Shown piece after piece: positions 34,531 through 42,587 of a DNA stretch of 64,000 nt (the stretch's first letter is position 1; every line of letters starts with the position of its first letter). The stretch is from Methylobacterium sp. J-068 (GTDB lineage Bacteria > Pseudomonadota > Alphaproteobacteria > Rhizobiales > Beijerinckiaceae): positions 169,338-233,337 of the forward strand of contig NZ_JAKSXY010000083.1 of the NCBI RefSeq assembly GCF_022829445.1. Reading direction: 5' to 3'. Under the pieces are notes generated by a model. The model was given only the letters and a program-made list of their open reading frames with translations, made no database searches and was not told the DNA's origin. The position numbers and the translations under genes are program-made.

Positions 34531-35688
34531 ATGCGCGATGAGTTCCAGCCCGGCCGGCCGCCGGACCGTGTTCTGCGATGGGCGGCCGGAGCGGCGCTGG
34601 TGCTGCTCGCTCTCTATGTGGCACAACCCTACGTCACCGGTTTCCTCTACGCCGCACGGACCCCGCGCGCGGTCACGGCCCGGGGCGACCTCGCCCCCGC
34701 CGAGCAGGCGACGATCGCGCTCTTTGCCCGCGCCAGTCCCTCGGTGGTCCACGTCTTCGCGCAGGGCGCCGCTCAAGGGCGGGCCCTGATGGGCGTGGAC
34801 GGGGAGGGCGCGGAGCAGGGCGGCGCGCAGACCGGCACCGGGTTCGTCTGGGACACGGCCGGGCACATCGTCACGAACAACCACGTGGTCGCGGCGGCCA
34901 CGCAGAGCGGCGGCTCCATCGCGGTGCGCCTGTCCTCGGGCGAGGTCGTGGCGGCCAGCCTCGTCGGTGCGGCCCCGAGCTACGATCTCGCGGTGATCCG
35001 CCTCGGACGCACGGGCTCGGCGCCCCAGCCCCTCGCGATCGGGACCTCGGCCGATCTCAAGGTCGGGCAATCGACCTACGCCATCGGCAATCCCTTCGGC
35101 CTCGACCACACGCTGACCACCGGTGTGATCAGCGCGCTTCAGCGCCGCCTGCCGACGAGCGAGGGCCGGGAACTCTCGGGCGTGATCCAGACCGACGCGG
35201 CGATCAACCCGGGCAATTCCGGCGGCCCGCTCCTCGATTCCGCCGGGCGCCTGATCGGGGTGAACACCGCGATCTACTCGCCTTCCGGCACCAGCGCGGG
35301 CATCGGCTTCGCGATCCCGGTCGACGTGGTGAACCGGGTCGTGCCGGAGCTCATCCGCAACGGCCGGACCCGCAATCCGGGCATCGGCATCATCGCCGGG
35401 CAGGAGGCGACCGCCGCCCGCCTCGGCATCGACGGCGTCGTGGTCCTGCGCGTCCTGCGCGGTTCGCCCGCCGCGAGCGCCGGCCTGCGAGGCGTCGATC
35501 CGCAGACCGGCGACATCGGCGACATCATCGTCGGCGCCGGGGACCGTCCGGTGCATCGGCTGGCCGACCTGACCGCCGCGATGGAGACGGCGGGTCTCGG
35601 CGCCAGCCTCGACCTCGTGGTCGAGCGCGACGGCCGCACGCGCCGGGTTCGGCTCACGACAACGGACGTGGCCGAGTCACGGCTCTGA
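34531..35688 (+). CDS. Membrane-anchored trypsin-like serine protease with PDZ domain (HtrA/DegS type)
   Basis: The protein has 385 residues and a single N-terminal membrane anchor (about 16-40), then a periplasmic protease domain with the catalytic triad visible: His 118 in VTNNHVV, Asp 152 in SYDLAVI, Ser 230 in NPGNSGGPL. One PDZ domain follows (about 285-380, with GVVVLRVLRGSPAASAGL). One PDZ plus a membrane anchor resembles DegS rather than two-PDZ DegP. The family cleaves misfolded or regulatory envelope proteins. It is transcribed alone and converges on the methyltransferase cluster. Confidence 0.92.
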   Translation: MRDEFQPGRPPDRVLRWAAGAALVLLALYVAQPYVTGFLYAARTPRAVTARGDLAPAEQATIALFARASPSVVHVFAQGAAQGRALMGVDGEGAEQGGAQTGTGFVWDTAGHIVTNNHVVAAATQSGGSIAVRLSSGEVVAASLVGAAPSYDLAVIRLGRTGSAPQPLAIGTSADLKVGQSTYAIGNPFGLDHTLTTGVISALQRRLPTSEGRELSGVIQTDAAINPGNSGGPLLDSAGRLIGVNTAIYSPSGTSAGIGFAIPVDVVNRVVPELIRNGRTRNPGIGIIAGQEATAARLGIDGVVVLRVLRGSPAASAGLRGVDPQTGDIGDIIVGAGDRPVHRLADLTAAMETAGLGASLDLVVERDGRTRRVRLTTTDVAESRL

Positions 35689-35745
35689 GGGGGAAGGCCC
35701 CGAGGGGCGGGGACGACCCGGACGGGCTCCGAACCTCGGGCCCCG

Positions 35746-37167
35746 TCAGGCCCGCTGCCGTTTGCGCAGGACGGCCACGTCCAGGTTCCCGATGAATTCC
35801 GGGATGATGTCGACCACGTCGAGGTGCCTCGACCAGACGCGGCGCGTGTAATCCACGGTCTGCACCGTGTGACGGTAGTAGGTGGGATCGGAGATCTTGC
35901 CGTCGAGCGCGGGATCGACGAGGCGATCGTCGAAGCCGTTGCTGGTCCAGTAGCGCCAGAAATCCGGCGCGCGGAAGACCGACGACCAGGCGACGGAACT
36001 CGAACCTCCGAAGGTGATCAGCGCGACCCCGTCGGGCTTCAGGATGCGGGCGATCTCGTCGAGCCACGCCGCCTGCACCTCCGCCGTGAGGTGCGTCATC
36101 ACCGAGATGCCGAAGATTCCCTGGACGCTCGCATCCTCGTAGGGGGCCGGCGGCATGAGCGGCGTCGTGACGAACCGACCCAACAGGTTCTCCCGGCACC
36201 ACGAGATGTTCTCGTCGTCGATATCCGTGCCGCACACCGTCGCCCGGCGCCATTGCTGGATGAAGTGGCGGGTCACACGTCCGTGTCCGCAGCCCCAATC
36301 CAGGATCGAGACGTCGTCGCGGTCCGCCACGCCGTAGCGGTTGAACAGGGTCTCGATGGCCTTGAAGGCGCAGTGGCCGGTGAAGGTCACGCTCTGGTCG
36401 TTCGACCAGGTCTGGACGCGGGTGAGCTGGTCGGCGTCGCGGGGCAGGCCGATTCCCGCCCCGAGATTCGTCGGTACGAAGATCCGCCGTCCCAGGACGT
36501 CCCCGACCTGCCGGCCGTCCAACGCCAGCGGATTGCCGTTGTCGTATTCGAATGCGAAAGCGAACGGGTCGGAATCCGGCGCGCATGCGGGCAGGTCGAT
36601 GGTGACGGTGAAGGCGGAGAGATGCGCGTTCGGCCAGTACCAGAAGTGGTTGCCGAAGGAGAGCGAGGGCAGGGGATACTGAACCTCGTAGGCCACGCCG
36701 GGGCCAAAGACGACCCGCAGCGCCCCGGGGTCGCCCGCCGGCGGCAGGTGCTCGCCGGTGATGGTGAGGCGGGCGCCGTCGAAGCGGATCCAGGGCGCGG
36801 CCTGGAAGGGCAGGGGATGAACGGCGAGCACCTCACCCGCCGTGAGCCCGAACCCGTTGACGATCGGTTCGCGCGGACCGACCGTGAGACGGGCCAGCAG
36901 ATCCCGCTCGGACGAACCCCGGATCTCGACGGTGGTGTCCTCGGAAATCCGCTCCGGAGGCAGCTGGCAGGCGAAGGTCGCCGCGCCGTCCGTGGTGGTG
37001 ACGGGCACCGTCGCCCAGTGCCGCCCGTTGCAGGCGAGCGTGACGCGGGACGCGATCTTCTTGCCGGTGAACCGTCCCGTCAGCATGTGATTCGGACCGA
37101 GACCGACTTCGAGATCGTTCGCTTCCAGGAGCGAGAGTGCCGGCGGGATCGCAGCTTTTGCCACCAT
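35746..37167 (-). CDS. SAM-dependent methyltransferase with N-terminal beta domain (copy 1)
   Basis: The C-terminal 200 residues are a class I methyltransferase. Motif I is ILDWGCGHGRVTRHF (288-302), an acidic loop CGTDIDDENISW binds the cofactor ribose, and the post-II segment is IFGISVMTHLT with LKPDGVALITF. The first ~270 residues are beta-rich and contain NHFWYWPNAHL and LTRVQTWSNDQSVTFTG. These are shared almost exactly with the paralogue at 40834 but with no family I recognise. The substrate is unknown; the neighbours suggest a glycan or acyl-glycan. It is the last gene of a minus-strand cluster starting at 42240. Confidence 0.85.
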   Translation of the reverse strand: MVAKAAIPPALSLLEANDLEVGLGPNHMLTGRFTGKKIASRVTLACNGRHWATVPVTTTDGAATFACQLPPERISEDTTVEIRGSSERDLLARLTVGPREPIVNGFGLTAGEVLAVHPLPFQAAPWIRFDGARLTITGEHLPPAGDPGALRVVFGPGVAYEVQYPLPSLSFGNHFWYWPNAHLSAFTVTIDLPACAPDSDPFAFAFEYDNGNPLALDGRQVGDVLGRRIFVPTNLGAGIGLPRDADQLTRVQTWSNDQSVTFTGHCAFKAIETLFNRYGVADRDDVSILDWGCGHGRVTRHFIQQWRRATVCGTDIDDENISWCRENLLGRFVTTPLMPPAPYEDASVQGIFGISVMTHLTAEVQAAWLDEIARILKPDGVALITFGGSSSVAWSSVFRAPDFWRYWTSNGFDDRLVDPALDGKISDPTYYRHTVQTVDYTRRVWSRHLDVVDIIPEFIGNLDVAVLRKRQRA

Positions 37168-37252
37168 GGGTCCGATGTGTCCTTCGAGGGGCTTCAGAGG
37201 TGCGTGAGGGCGATCCGAGCGGCAGGCCGGGATCGGCGCGAGCGAGCAACCG

Positions 37253-38638
37253 TCAGATGAGGCCGCCCCGCCGGAAGCAGTCTTCGGCGGCCGGGAATTC
37301 GCCGAGGCCGTGATGCGCCATCCCGAGGTGATACCAGGCCGGCGCGTGCGTCGGCGCGACCTCCACGGCGGCCTGGAGGTGCGGTCGGGCCTCCGACGGT
37401 CGGCCTCGCTCCATCAGCCATTCGCCCAATTGGAAATGGAGGCGGGCATTGGCGGGCTGGAGCGCCAGGGCCTGCCCGAGACGCAGGATGGCCTCGTCCG
37501 GCCGGAGCAGGGCCCAGAGGGCATAGGCCGCCAGGGTCAGCAGGAGCCTGTCCGGGGGCCGGTCGGCGCCCTCGCAGAGCGCCAGGGCACCCGCGCTGTC
37601 TCCGGTGCGCAGCCTCGCCTCGGCGAGGTTGTGGAGGAAGTGGCCCTCCGGATCGAGGGCGTTCGCCGCCTCGGCCGCCAAGAGCGCCTCGGCCCATTGG
37701 CCCTCCTTCAGGGCCTGCCGGGTCTTGCGGTTGTACTTGCGGCCGGGGTGAAGCCCCTCGGATTCGAGGTAGATCTGCCGCCAGCCACGGATACTCCAAT
37801 CGACGAGCGCGTCGGGCGGATAGAACAGGGCGCGCTCCGCGACCTGGAGGATGACGAGGTCCGGGGCGATGTCCTCGACGAGATCGACCGGGAGCGCGTT
37901 CGACGGCGCCACGTAGGTGGTCTCGGCGAAGGTCCGCGAGAGGAACGGCGCCAGGAACGTCGTGAAGGAATCCCGCACCACCAGCGCACGGCCGCGTCCC
38001 GTCCGGCAGACGTGGCGCTGAAAGGCGCATTCGCGATCGTCGAAGGTCTCGATCACGCTCTCGATGTCGTGTCCCACGATCTCGGGCTGCTGCATCGTCC
38101 CCTTGCGTTCCGGCCTCATGTGGACGCCGAGATCCCCGAAGGTGGACTTGTCGCGGTACCAGGTGGTCTCCGGTCCGAGCGGCCTGAGGCCCATATGCGC
38201 CGGCGCGGCGGCGATCAGCGCCCGATATACCCGGTAGGCCGCGAAGGTGGTCCAGTGCGTGTCGACGTCGTAGTAGAGTGGCACCGCCCCCTTGGCCCCT
38301 CGGAGCAGCGTCACGGCGTCGACCGCGCCGATGCCGTCGGCGCGCAGCGCGGCGGTGAGGCGCTCGGCCGCCGTCGGCAGATCCTGCACCACTCCGGCCG
38401 GCAGCAGCTCGCCGTGGATGCTCGCCTTCTCGGGCGCCACCACGACCACGAAGCCGATGCCGCGCGCCGCGAGCCGCTCGTGACGGGTGCGGATGATGCT
38501 GTGGAGCGGGGGCAGCATCGTCCGCGACCAATCCGTGAGGTCGGCCCCGGATTGCAGCGGCTGGGCGTCCTCGTAGCGCTCCAGGAAAAGCCAGCCTTGC
38601 CGGCCTTCGAGGAGGGACAGGTTCGATCCGGCGAGCAT
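37253..38638 (-). CDS. AlgX/AlgJ-like SGNH acyltransferase domain protein with C-terminal TPR repeats
   Basis: From the ATG at 38638 (TGGAGG site) the protein has 461 residues. The N-terminal domain starts LLEGRQGWLFLERYEDAQPL, typical of AlgX/AlgJ. It continues with FVVVVAPEKASIHGELLP, a DTHW motif (126-129) and VRDSF (221-225) carrying the presumed nucleophile Ser 224. From about residue 305 it holds four or so TPR helices pairs. AlgX and AlgJ transfer acetyl groups to alginate in the periplasm, but no signal peptide is visible here, so this copy may act in the cytoplasm. The acyl carrier protein gene lies next to it. Confidence 0.8.
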   Translation of the reverse strand: MLAGSNLSLLEGRQGWLFLERYEDAQPLQSGADLTDWSRTMLPPLHSIIRTRHERLAARGIGFVVVVAPEKASIHGELLPAGVVQDLPTAAERLTAALRADGIGAVDAVTLLRGAKGAVPLYYDVDTHWTTFAAYRVYRALIAAAPAHMGLRPLGPETTWYRDKSTFGDLGVHMRPERKGTMQQPEIVGHDIESVIETFDDRECAFQRHVCRTGRGRALVVRDSFTTFLAPFLSRTFAETTYVAPSNALPVDLVEDIAPDLVILQVAERALFYPPDALVDWSIRGWRQIYLESEGLHPGRKYNRKTRQALKEGQWAEALLAAEAANALDPEGHFLHNLAEARLRTGDSAGALALCEGADRPPDRLLLTLAAYALWALLRPDEAILRLGQALALQPANARLHFQLGEWLMERGRPSEARPHLQAAVEVAPTHAPAWYHLGMAHHGLGEFPAAEDCFRRGGLI

Positions 38639-38749
38639 CAGGCATCCTCCAGCCCCAGGATCCGTCGGGGCGTTCCCGTTCACGGTGCGGTGCGCACTCC
38701 GACGAAGTGGCCTGCGGTTCGCTGCGGGGGATCGGGTGAAAACGAGGGT

Positions 38750-39019
38750 CTAGAGGTGTTGTCCCGATGCGGTCGGGTCGCCGTCCCGCGCGATGGCCTC
38801 GACCGCCGCCACGAGTTCGCCGACCGTCTCGACATTGGCCGCCACGCTCTCGGGAATCCTGATGCCGAAGGCGTTCTGCAGGCGGATCATCAGGATGGTG
38901 TGCGAGAGCGAATCCCAGCCATCCACGTCGTCCGCGACGGCACTGTCGCCGAGAATCTCCGGGGATACGTTGAAGGTCTCCGCGATGACGCTGCGGACGG
39001 CCCGGCGCATGTCGTTCAT
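38750..39019 (-). CDS. Acyl carrier protein
   Basis: The 89-residue phosphopantetheine carrier has the four-helix ACP pattern with the attachment Ser 37 in VDGWDSLSHTILM. The LSHT context differs from the DSLD-type of primary fatty acid synthesis, so it is a specialised carrier. It starts four bases after the stop of the AMP-ligase gene and is very likely charged by that enzyme. The SGNH protein gene follows about 110 bases downstream. Confidence 0.93.
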   Translation of the reverse strand: MNDMRRAVRSVIAETFNVSPEILGDSAVADDVDGWDSLSHTILMIRLQNAFGIRIPESVAANVETVGELVAAVEAIARDGDPTASGQHL

Positions 39020-39023
39020 GAAA

Positions 39024-40781
39024 TCAGCCTCGAGACGGTTGGTGTTCGGTTCGGTAGCGGGCCAGGTTTTCCGACCGGCTGATCTTCCCGCTGCTCGTCT
39101 TCCTGAGCCAGCCGGGTCCGACGAGGTGGACGCTGCGCACCGTGAGTTCGAGGCGATCGAAGATCAGGCGCTTGATCGCGCGTCTCAGTTCCCGCTCTTC
39201 GTCGGCCCCGAGACGGCTCTCGGCCAGAACCACCACGTCCTCGCTTCCCACGGCGTCGTTCACGACCCCGACCGCCACGGCGCGCCCGGGGATGACACCC
39301 GTGATTCCCGAAACGATCTCCTCGATATCGTGGGCGAAGTAGTTGCGCCCATGGACGATGATCATGTCCTTGATCCGGCCGCTGATGAACAGCTCGCCAT
39401 CGTCGAGGAATCCGATGTCGCCGGTCCGGTACCAGCCGTCCACGAAGGCTCGTCCGGTGGCGGCGGCATCGCGATGGTATCCGGCGAAGACCACGGGGCC
39501 GCGCACGGCGATCTCACCGATGGGAAGGCCCGGGGCCGCGACCTCGTCCGACCGGCCGGCTCCCTGCAGGGCGCTCGGAAGGACGCGGACCTCGACGCCC
39601 GCGATCGGCGTCCCGTTCGACACGAGGGCGCGGGCCTCCGGATGGTCCGCCGAGACCGCCAGGGCGCGGGCGCGGGTTGCGAGCGCCTCGGCCGCGTACC
39701 AACGGACCGGGTCGTGGCGGGAAGGGTCCGATTGCGACACCGCGAAGCCGGTCTCGGCCATCGCGTAGCAGGCTGTCAGTTGCTCGGGGCGGATGCCGAA
39801 CCCCGCGAAGGCGCGGGCGAAATTCGCGAGGCTCGCGGCCTTGACGGGCTCCGAGCAGCTGACGAAGGCCCGGACGCCGTCGAGGCGATAGGATTGAGCT
39901 TCTTCTTCTCCGTGCGGAACGGTGTTCACAAGGTGCTGGAAGGCGAAGTTCGGCAACCAGCAATGGGTGCCCCCGAAGCGCTCGATGACCTCGAACAGGC
40001 TGGCGGGACGGCCGACCCATTCGAACGCATCCATCGACACCACGGTGGCGCCGACCGTCAGGGGGATCAGGAAGGCCGTGAACAGGCCCATGTCGTGATA
40101 ATACGGCAGCCAGCTGACGACCGTGCTGTCGGGGCCGAGATCGATGCTCGGCGCATAGGCCGTCGCCTGGGCCTCGATCTGCCCGAAGGTCAGCGCGACG
40201 CCCTTCTTGAGGCCCGTCGTCCCCGACGAGTGCTGGAGCAGGGCCGTATCCGCTGGGCTCGAGGAGGCCATGGCCGGCGGCGGCTCTCCCTCGGCGAGGT
40301 CGTCGATCCGCAGGACGCGCGTCGGGAGCCCGGCGCACAGCGCCTCGAGTTCGCCCGCGATCTCCGGATAGGTGACGACGAGGGCGGGACGGATCCGCGC
40401 CACGAGCTCGGCATGCGAGGCCCAGTAATGCGCCGGGTCCTGCTTCGGCGTCGGGAACGCCATGAAGGAGGGAATCCAGCCGGCCATCATGGCGCCGAGA
40501 TAAGCCGGGAGCTGAAGGGGATGGTGCCGCAGGAACAGGAGCACGACATTCGACCCGTCCTCCGCTCTCCCAGCGGCGGCCGACGAACCACCCAGGGCGC
40601 CAGCGATGCGCGACGCGACCTCCTGGACGTCGGCGAAGGTCATGACGAGGTAGCGATCGTGCTGGCAATGGACCAAGCAGGGCTTGTCCGGTGAGCGTTG
40701 CGCGTGCCGGGCCAGGTGTCCGATCAAGGTCATGCCGGTCTCGCTTCCGAAATCAGACCGTTGCATCGTCGCATCCTTCAT
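39024..40781 (-). CDS. Fatty-acyl-AMP ligase-like enzyme (FAAL type)
   Basis: The ANL-superfamily enzyme has 585 residues from the ATG at 40781; an ATG at 40766 with an AAGGA site is equally possible. The ATP loop LLQHSSGTTGLKKGV is at about 181-195. VVSWLPYYHDMGLFTAFLIPL is characteristic of fatty-acyl-AMP ligases, and YRTGDIGFLDDGELFISGRIKDMIIVHGRNYF covers A7/A8. The near-C-terminal LRKTSSGKISRS holds the adenylation Lys. FAALs load acyl chains onto carrier proteins rather than CoA, and the ACP gene follows by four bases. The frame continues upstream over the next gene but is a shadow there. Confidence 0.88.
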   Translation of the reverse strand: MKDATMQRSDFGSETGMTLIGHLARHAQRSPDKPCLVHCQHDRYLVMTFADVQEVASRIAGALGGSSAAAGRAEDGSNVVLLFLRHHPLQLPAYLGAMMAGWIPSFMAFPTPKQDPAHYWASHAELVARIRPALVVTYPEIAGELEALCAGLPTRVLRIDDLAEGEPPPAMASSSPADTALLQHSSGTTGLKKGVALTFGQIEAQATAYAPSIDLGPDSTVVSWLPYYHDMGLFTAFLIPLTVGATVVSMDAFEWVGRPASLFEVIERFGGTHCWLPNFAFQHLVNTVPHGEEEAQSYRLDGVRAFVSCSEPVKAASLANFARAFAGFGIRPEQLTACYAMAETGFAVSQSDPSRHDPVRWYAAEALATRARALAVSADHPEARALVSNGTPIAGVEVRVLPSALQGAGRSDEVAAPGLPIGEIAVRGPVVFAGYHRDAAATGRAFVDGWYRTGDIGFLDDGELFISGRIKDMIIVHGRNYFAHDIEEIVSGITGVIPGRAVAVGVVNDAVGSEDVVVLAESRLGADEERELRRAIKRLIFDRLELTVRSVHLVGPGWLRKTSSGKISRSENLARYRTEHQPSRG

Positions 40782-40833
40782 CGATCGCCTTGCGTGGTGA
40801 GGAGGATGGAGGGGGGAACGGCATCGCGGGGCG

Positions 40834-42240
40834 TCAGCGGCGGCGGCGCAGGACGGCCATGTCCTGGTATCCGATCGCGTGCGGGATGACGCCGACGACA
40901 TCGACGTGTTTCGACCAATGCTCGATCGTGTATTGCGTCGTCTGAACCGTCGTCCGATAGTAATCGTCGTCGCCGATCTTGCCGTCGAGCGCCGGATCGT
41001 GCTGCGCATCGTCGAAGCCGCGCGCGACCCAGTCGCGCCACCAGGGATCGGGGCGGAACACGGACGAGAACGCCGCCGCCGCGGCCCCCGCGAAGGTGAT
41101 CAGCGCGATGCCGTCCGGCTTCAGGAGGCGCGCGATCTCGTCGAGCCAGGCCGCCTGGGCCTCTTCCGTCAGGTGCGTCATCACCGAGATGCCGAAGATC
41201 CCGTCGAAGCTGGCATCGGGCAGGTCCGTCGGCGGAAACAGCGGAACCGTCGTGAACCGGCCCCGGAGGTTCTCGCTGCACCAAGCCACGTTCTCGGCAT
41301 CGATATCGGCGCCCGAGATTCGCGCCTCTCGCCATTGGCCGATGAAGTGACGGGTGACGCGGCCGTGGCCGCAGCCCCAATCGAGGATCTCGACGCCGGG
41401 CCCCGGCGTCACGCCGTAATGGGCGAACAGCGCCTCGATGGCCCTGAAGGTGCTGTAGCCCGTGAAGGTGACGCTCTGGTCGTTCGACCAGGTCTGGACC
41501 CGCGTCAGCTGCGTCGCGTCGCGCGGAAAGCAGACCGTCAGGGCGAGATCCGAGGGGATCGAGATGCGCTGGCCGATCCTGCGCAGGGGCGCCGGCACGT
41601 CCCCCAATCCCTTCTCTTCGCCCGGATAGCGGAACTCGAACCGGAAGGGATCGCAGCCCGGCCGGCTGCCGGCGAGATCGATCGTCAGCACGAAATTCGA
41701 GAGGTCCGCGTTCGGCCAGTACCAGAAGTGATTGGCGAATTCCGGCGACCGCAACCCGTGATCGAACGTGTAGCGCACGCCCTCATCGAACTGCACCGAC
41801 AGGAGATCGGGATTGCCGGCAGGCGGAAGATGCGCCCCCGATACGGTGAGGATGGCGCCGTCGAACTGCATCCAGGGAACCGAGAACAGCGGCCGATCGC
41901 AAACCTTGTGCACACTGAGGGCGTCGAGGCCGCCCAGGTTGCGCTTGGGCAGGTTCGTCACCGTCAGGCCGCCGAGCATTCGCCCCGCGTCCCGAACCTC
42001 CACCCGGACCTGCGTTGGCGCGGCCACGGGCGGCAGATCGCAGGTGAACGAGGCGCCACTGGCGCCTGCGTGAACGGCGACGGTCGCCAGGACCTGCCCA
42101 TCGCACGCCACGGCCACGCGCTCCGGATGCGGGACTCCGGGAAGGAAGTCGCCGCGCAGACCGCACGGGGGAGAGAAACTGAGCGTCAGCGGATTCGCGA
42201 CGGTCTCGCCGGGAGCTTGGGCAGCAGACAAATGAGCCAT
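40834..42240 (-). CDS. SAM-dependent methyltransferase with N-terminal beta domain (copy 2)
   Basis: This 468-residue protein is a paralogue of the one at 35746, with the same two-part architecture. The beta-rich N-terminal half contains NHFWYWPNADL and LTRVQTWSNDQSVTFTG. The class I methyltransferase half has motif I ILDWGCGHGRVTRHF (285-299), SGADIDAENVAW, and GIFGISVMTHLTEEAQAAWLDEIARLLKPDGIALITF. The N-terminal ~100 residues differ clearly between copies. It is the first gene of the minus-strand cluster; the ligase start lies 53 bases downstream. Confidence 0.86.
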   Translation of the reverse strand: MAHLSAAQAPGETVANPLTLSFSPPCGLRGDFLPGVPHPERVAVACDGQVLATVAVHAGASGASFTCDLPPVAAPTQVRVEVRDAGRMLGGLTVTNLPKRNLGGLDALSVHKVCDRPLFSVPWMQFDGAILTVSGAHLPPAGNPDLLSVQFDEGVRYTFDHGLRSPEFANHFWYWPNADLSNFVLTIDLAGSRPGCDPFRFEFRYPGEEKGLGDVPAPLRRIGQRISIPSDLALTVCFPRDATQLTRVQTWSNDQSVTFTGYSTFRAIEALFAHYGVTPGPGVEILDWGCGHGRVTRHFIGQWREARISGADIDAENVAWCSENLRGRFTTVPLFPPTDLPDASFDGIFGISVMTHLTEEAQAAWLDEIARLLKPDGIALITFAGAAAAAFSSVFRPDPWWRDWVARGFDDAQHDPALDGKIGDDDYYRTTVQTTQYTIEHWSKHVDVVGVIPHAIGYQDMAVLRRRR

Positions 42241-42587
42241 CGGCCTTCCATCTCGGTTTGAATGGGGCGGCCCTCACGTCCAGGACGGCCGCGCAATCCC
42301 GTCTTGTAAGGCGAGCCATTCGGTATTGAAGGTTGCTTTATTCGCTCTTTGATCGCTCAAAGAAAGCTTGCCGCTGCGCAACGACCTGAGAACGTCGACA
42401 TGCATAGGGTCATGTGACTCCCAATGCAACTCGAAAGGTGTAGCGACGCAAACCGTATTTTGTTTCGTGCTCACGGTTCGTCCACCGCCCCGCGATTCTC
42501 TGGCGATGTTCTAACCGTAGCTGCATATTTCACCTAGACCGAGGTCGAAAAGGCGGATAACCCGGTTCCGACGTCGAACCGGAGTTC
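42241..42587. other. Divergent promoter region of the acyl/methyl cluster and glycosyltransferase
   Basis: The gap between the divergent genes is less GC-rich than its flanks. A 66-codon frame on the minus strand (42274-42474) lacks a ribosome site and was not called. No palindrome longer than eight bases was seen. Confidence 0.45.

Noticed and set aside
35695..35745. GC-rich inverted repeat between the protease and methyltransferase stops as a bidirectional terminator
   Set aside because: The stem (CCCGAGG / CCTCGGG) is short with a loop over 25 bases and no T-run on either strand.
42274..42474. 66-codon minus-strand frame upstream of the methyltransferase
   Set aside because: It starts with GTG without a ribosome site and its protein has no recognisable pattern. 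It could be real but cannot be supported.
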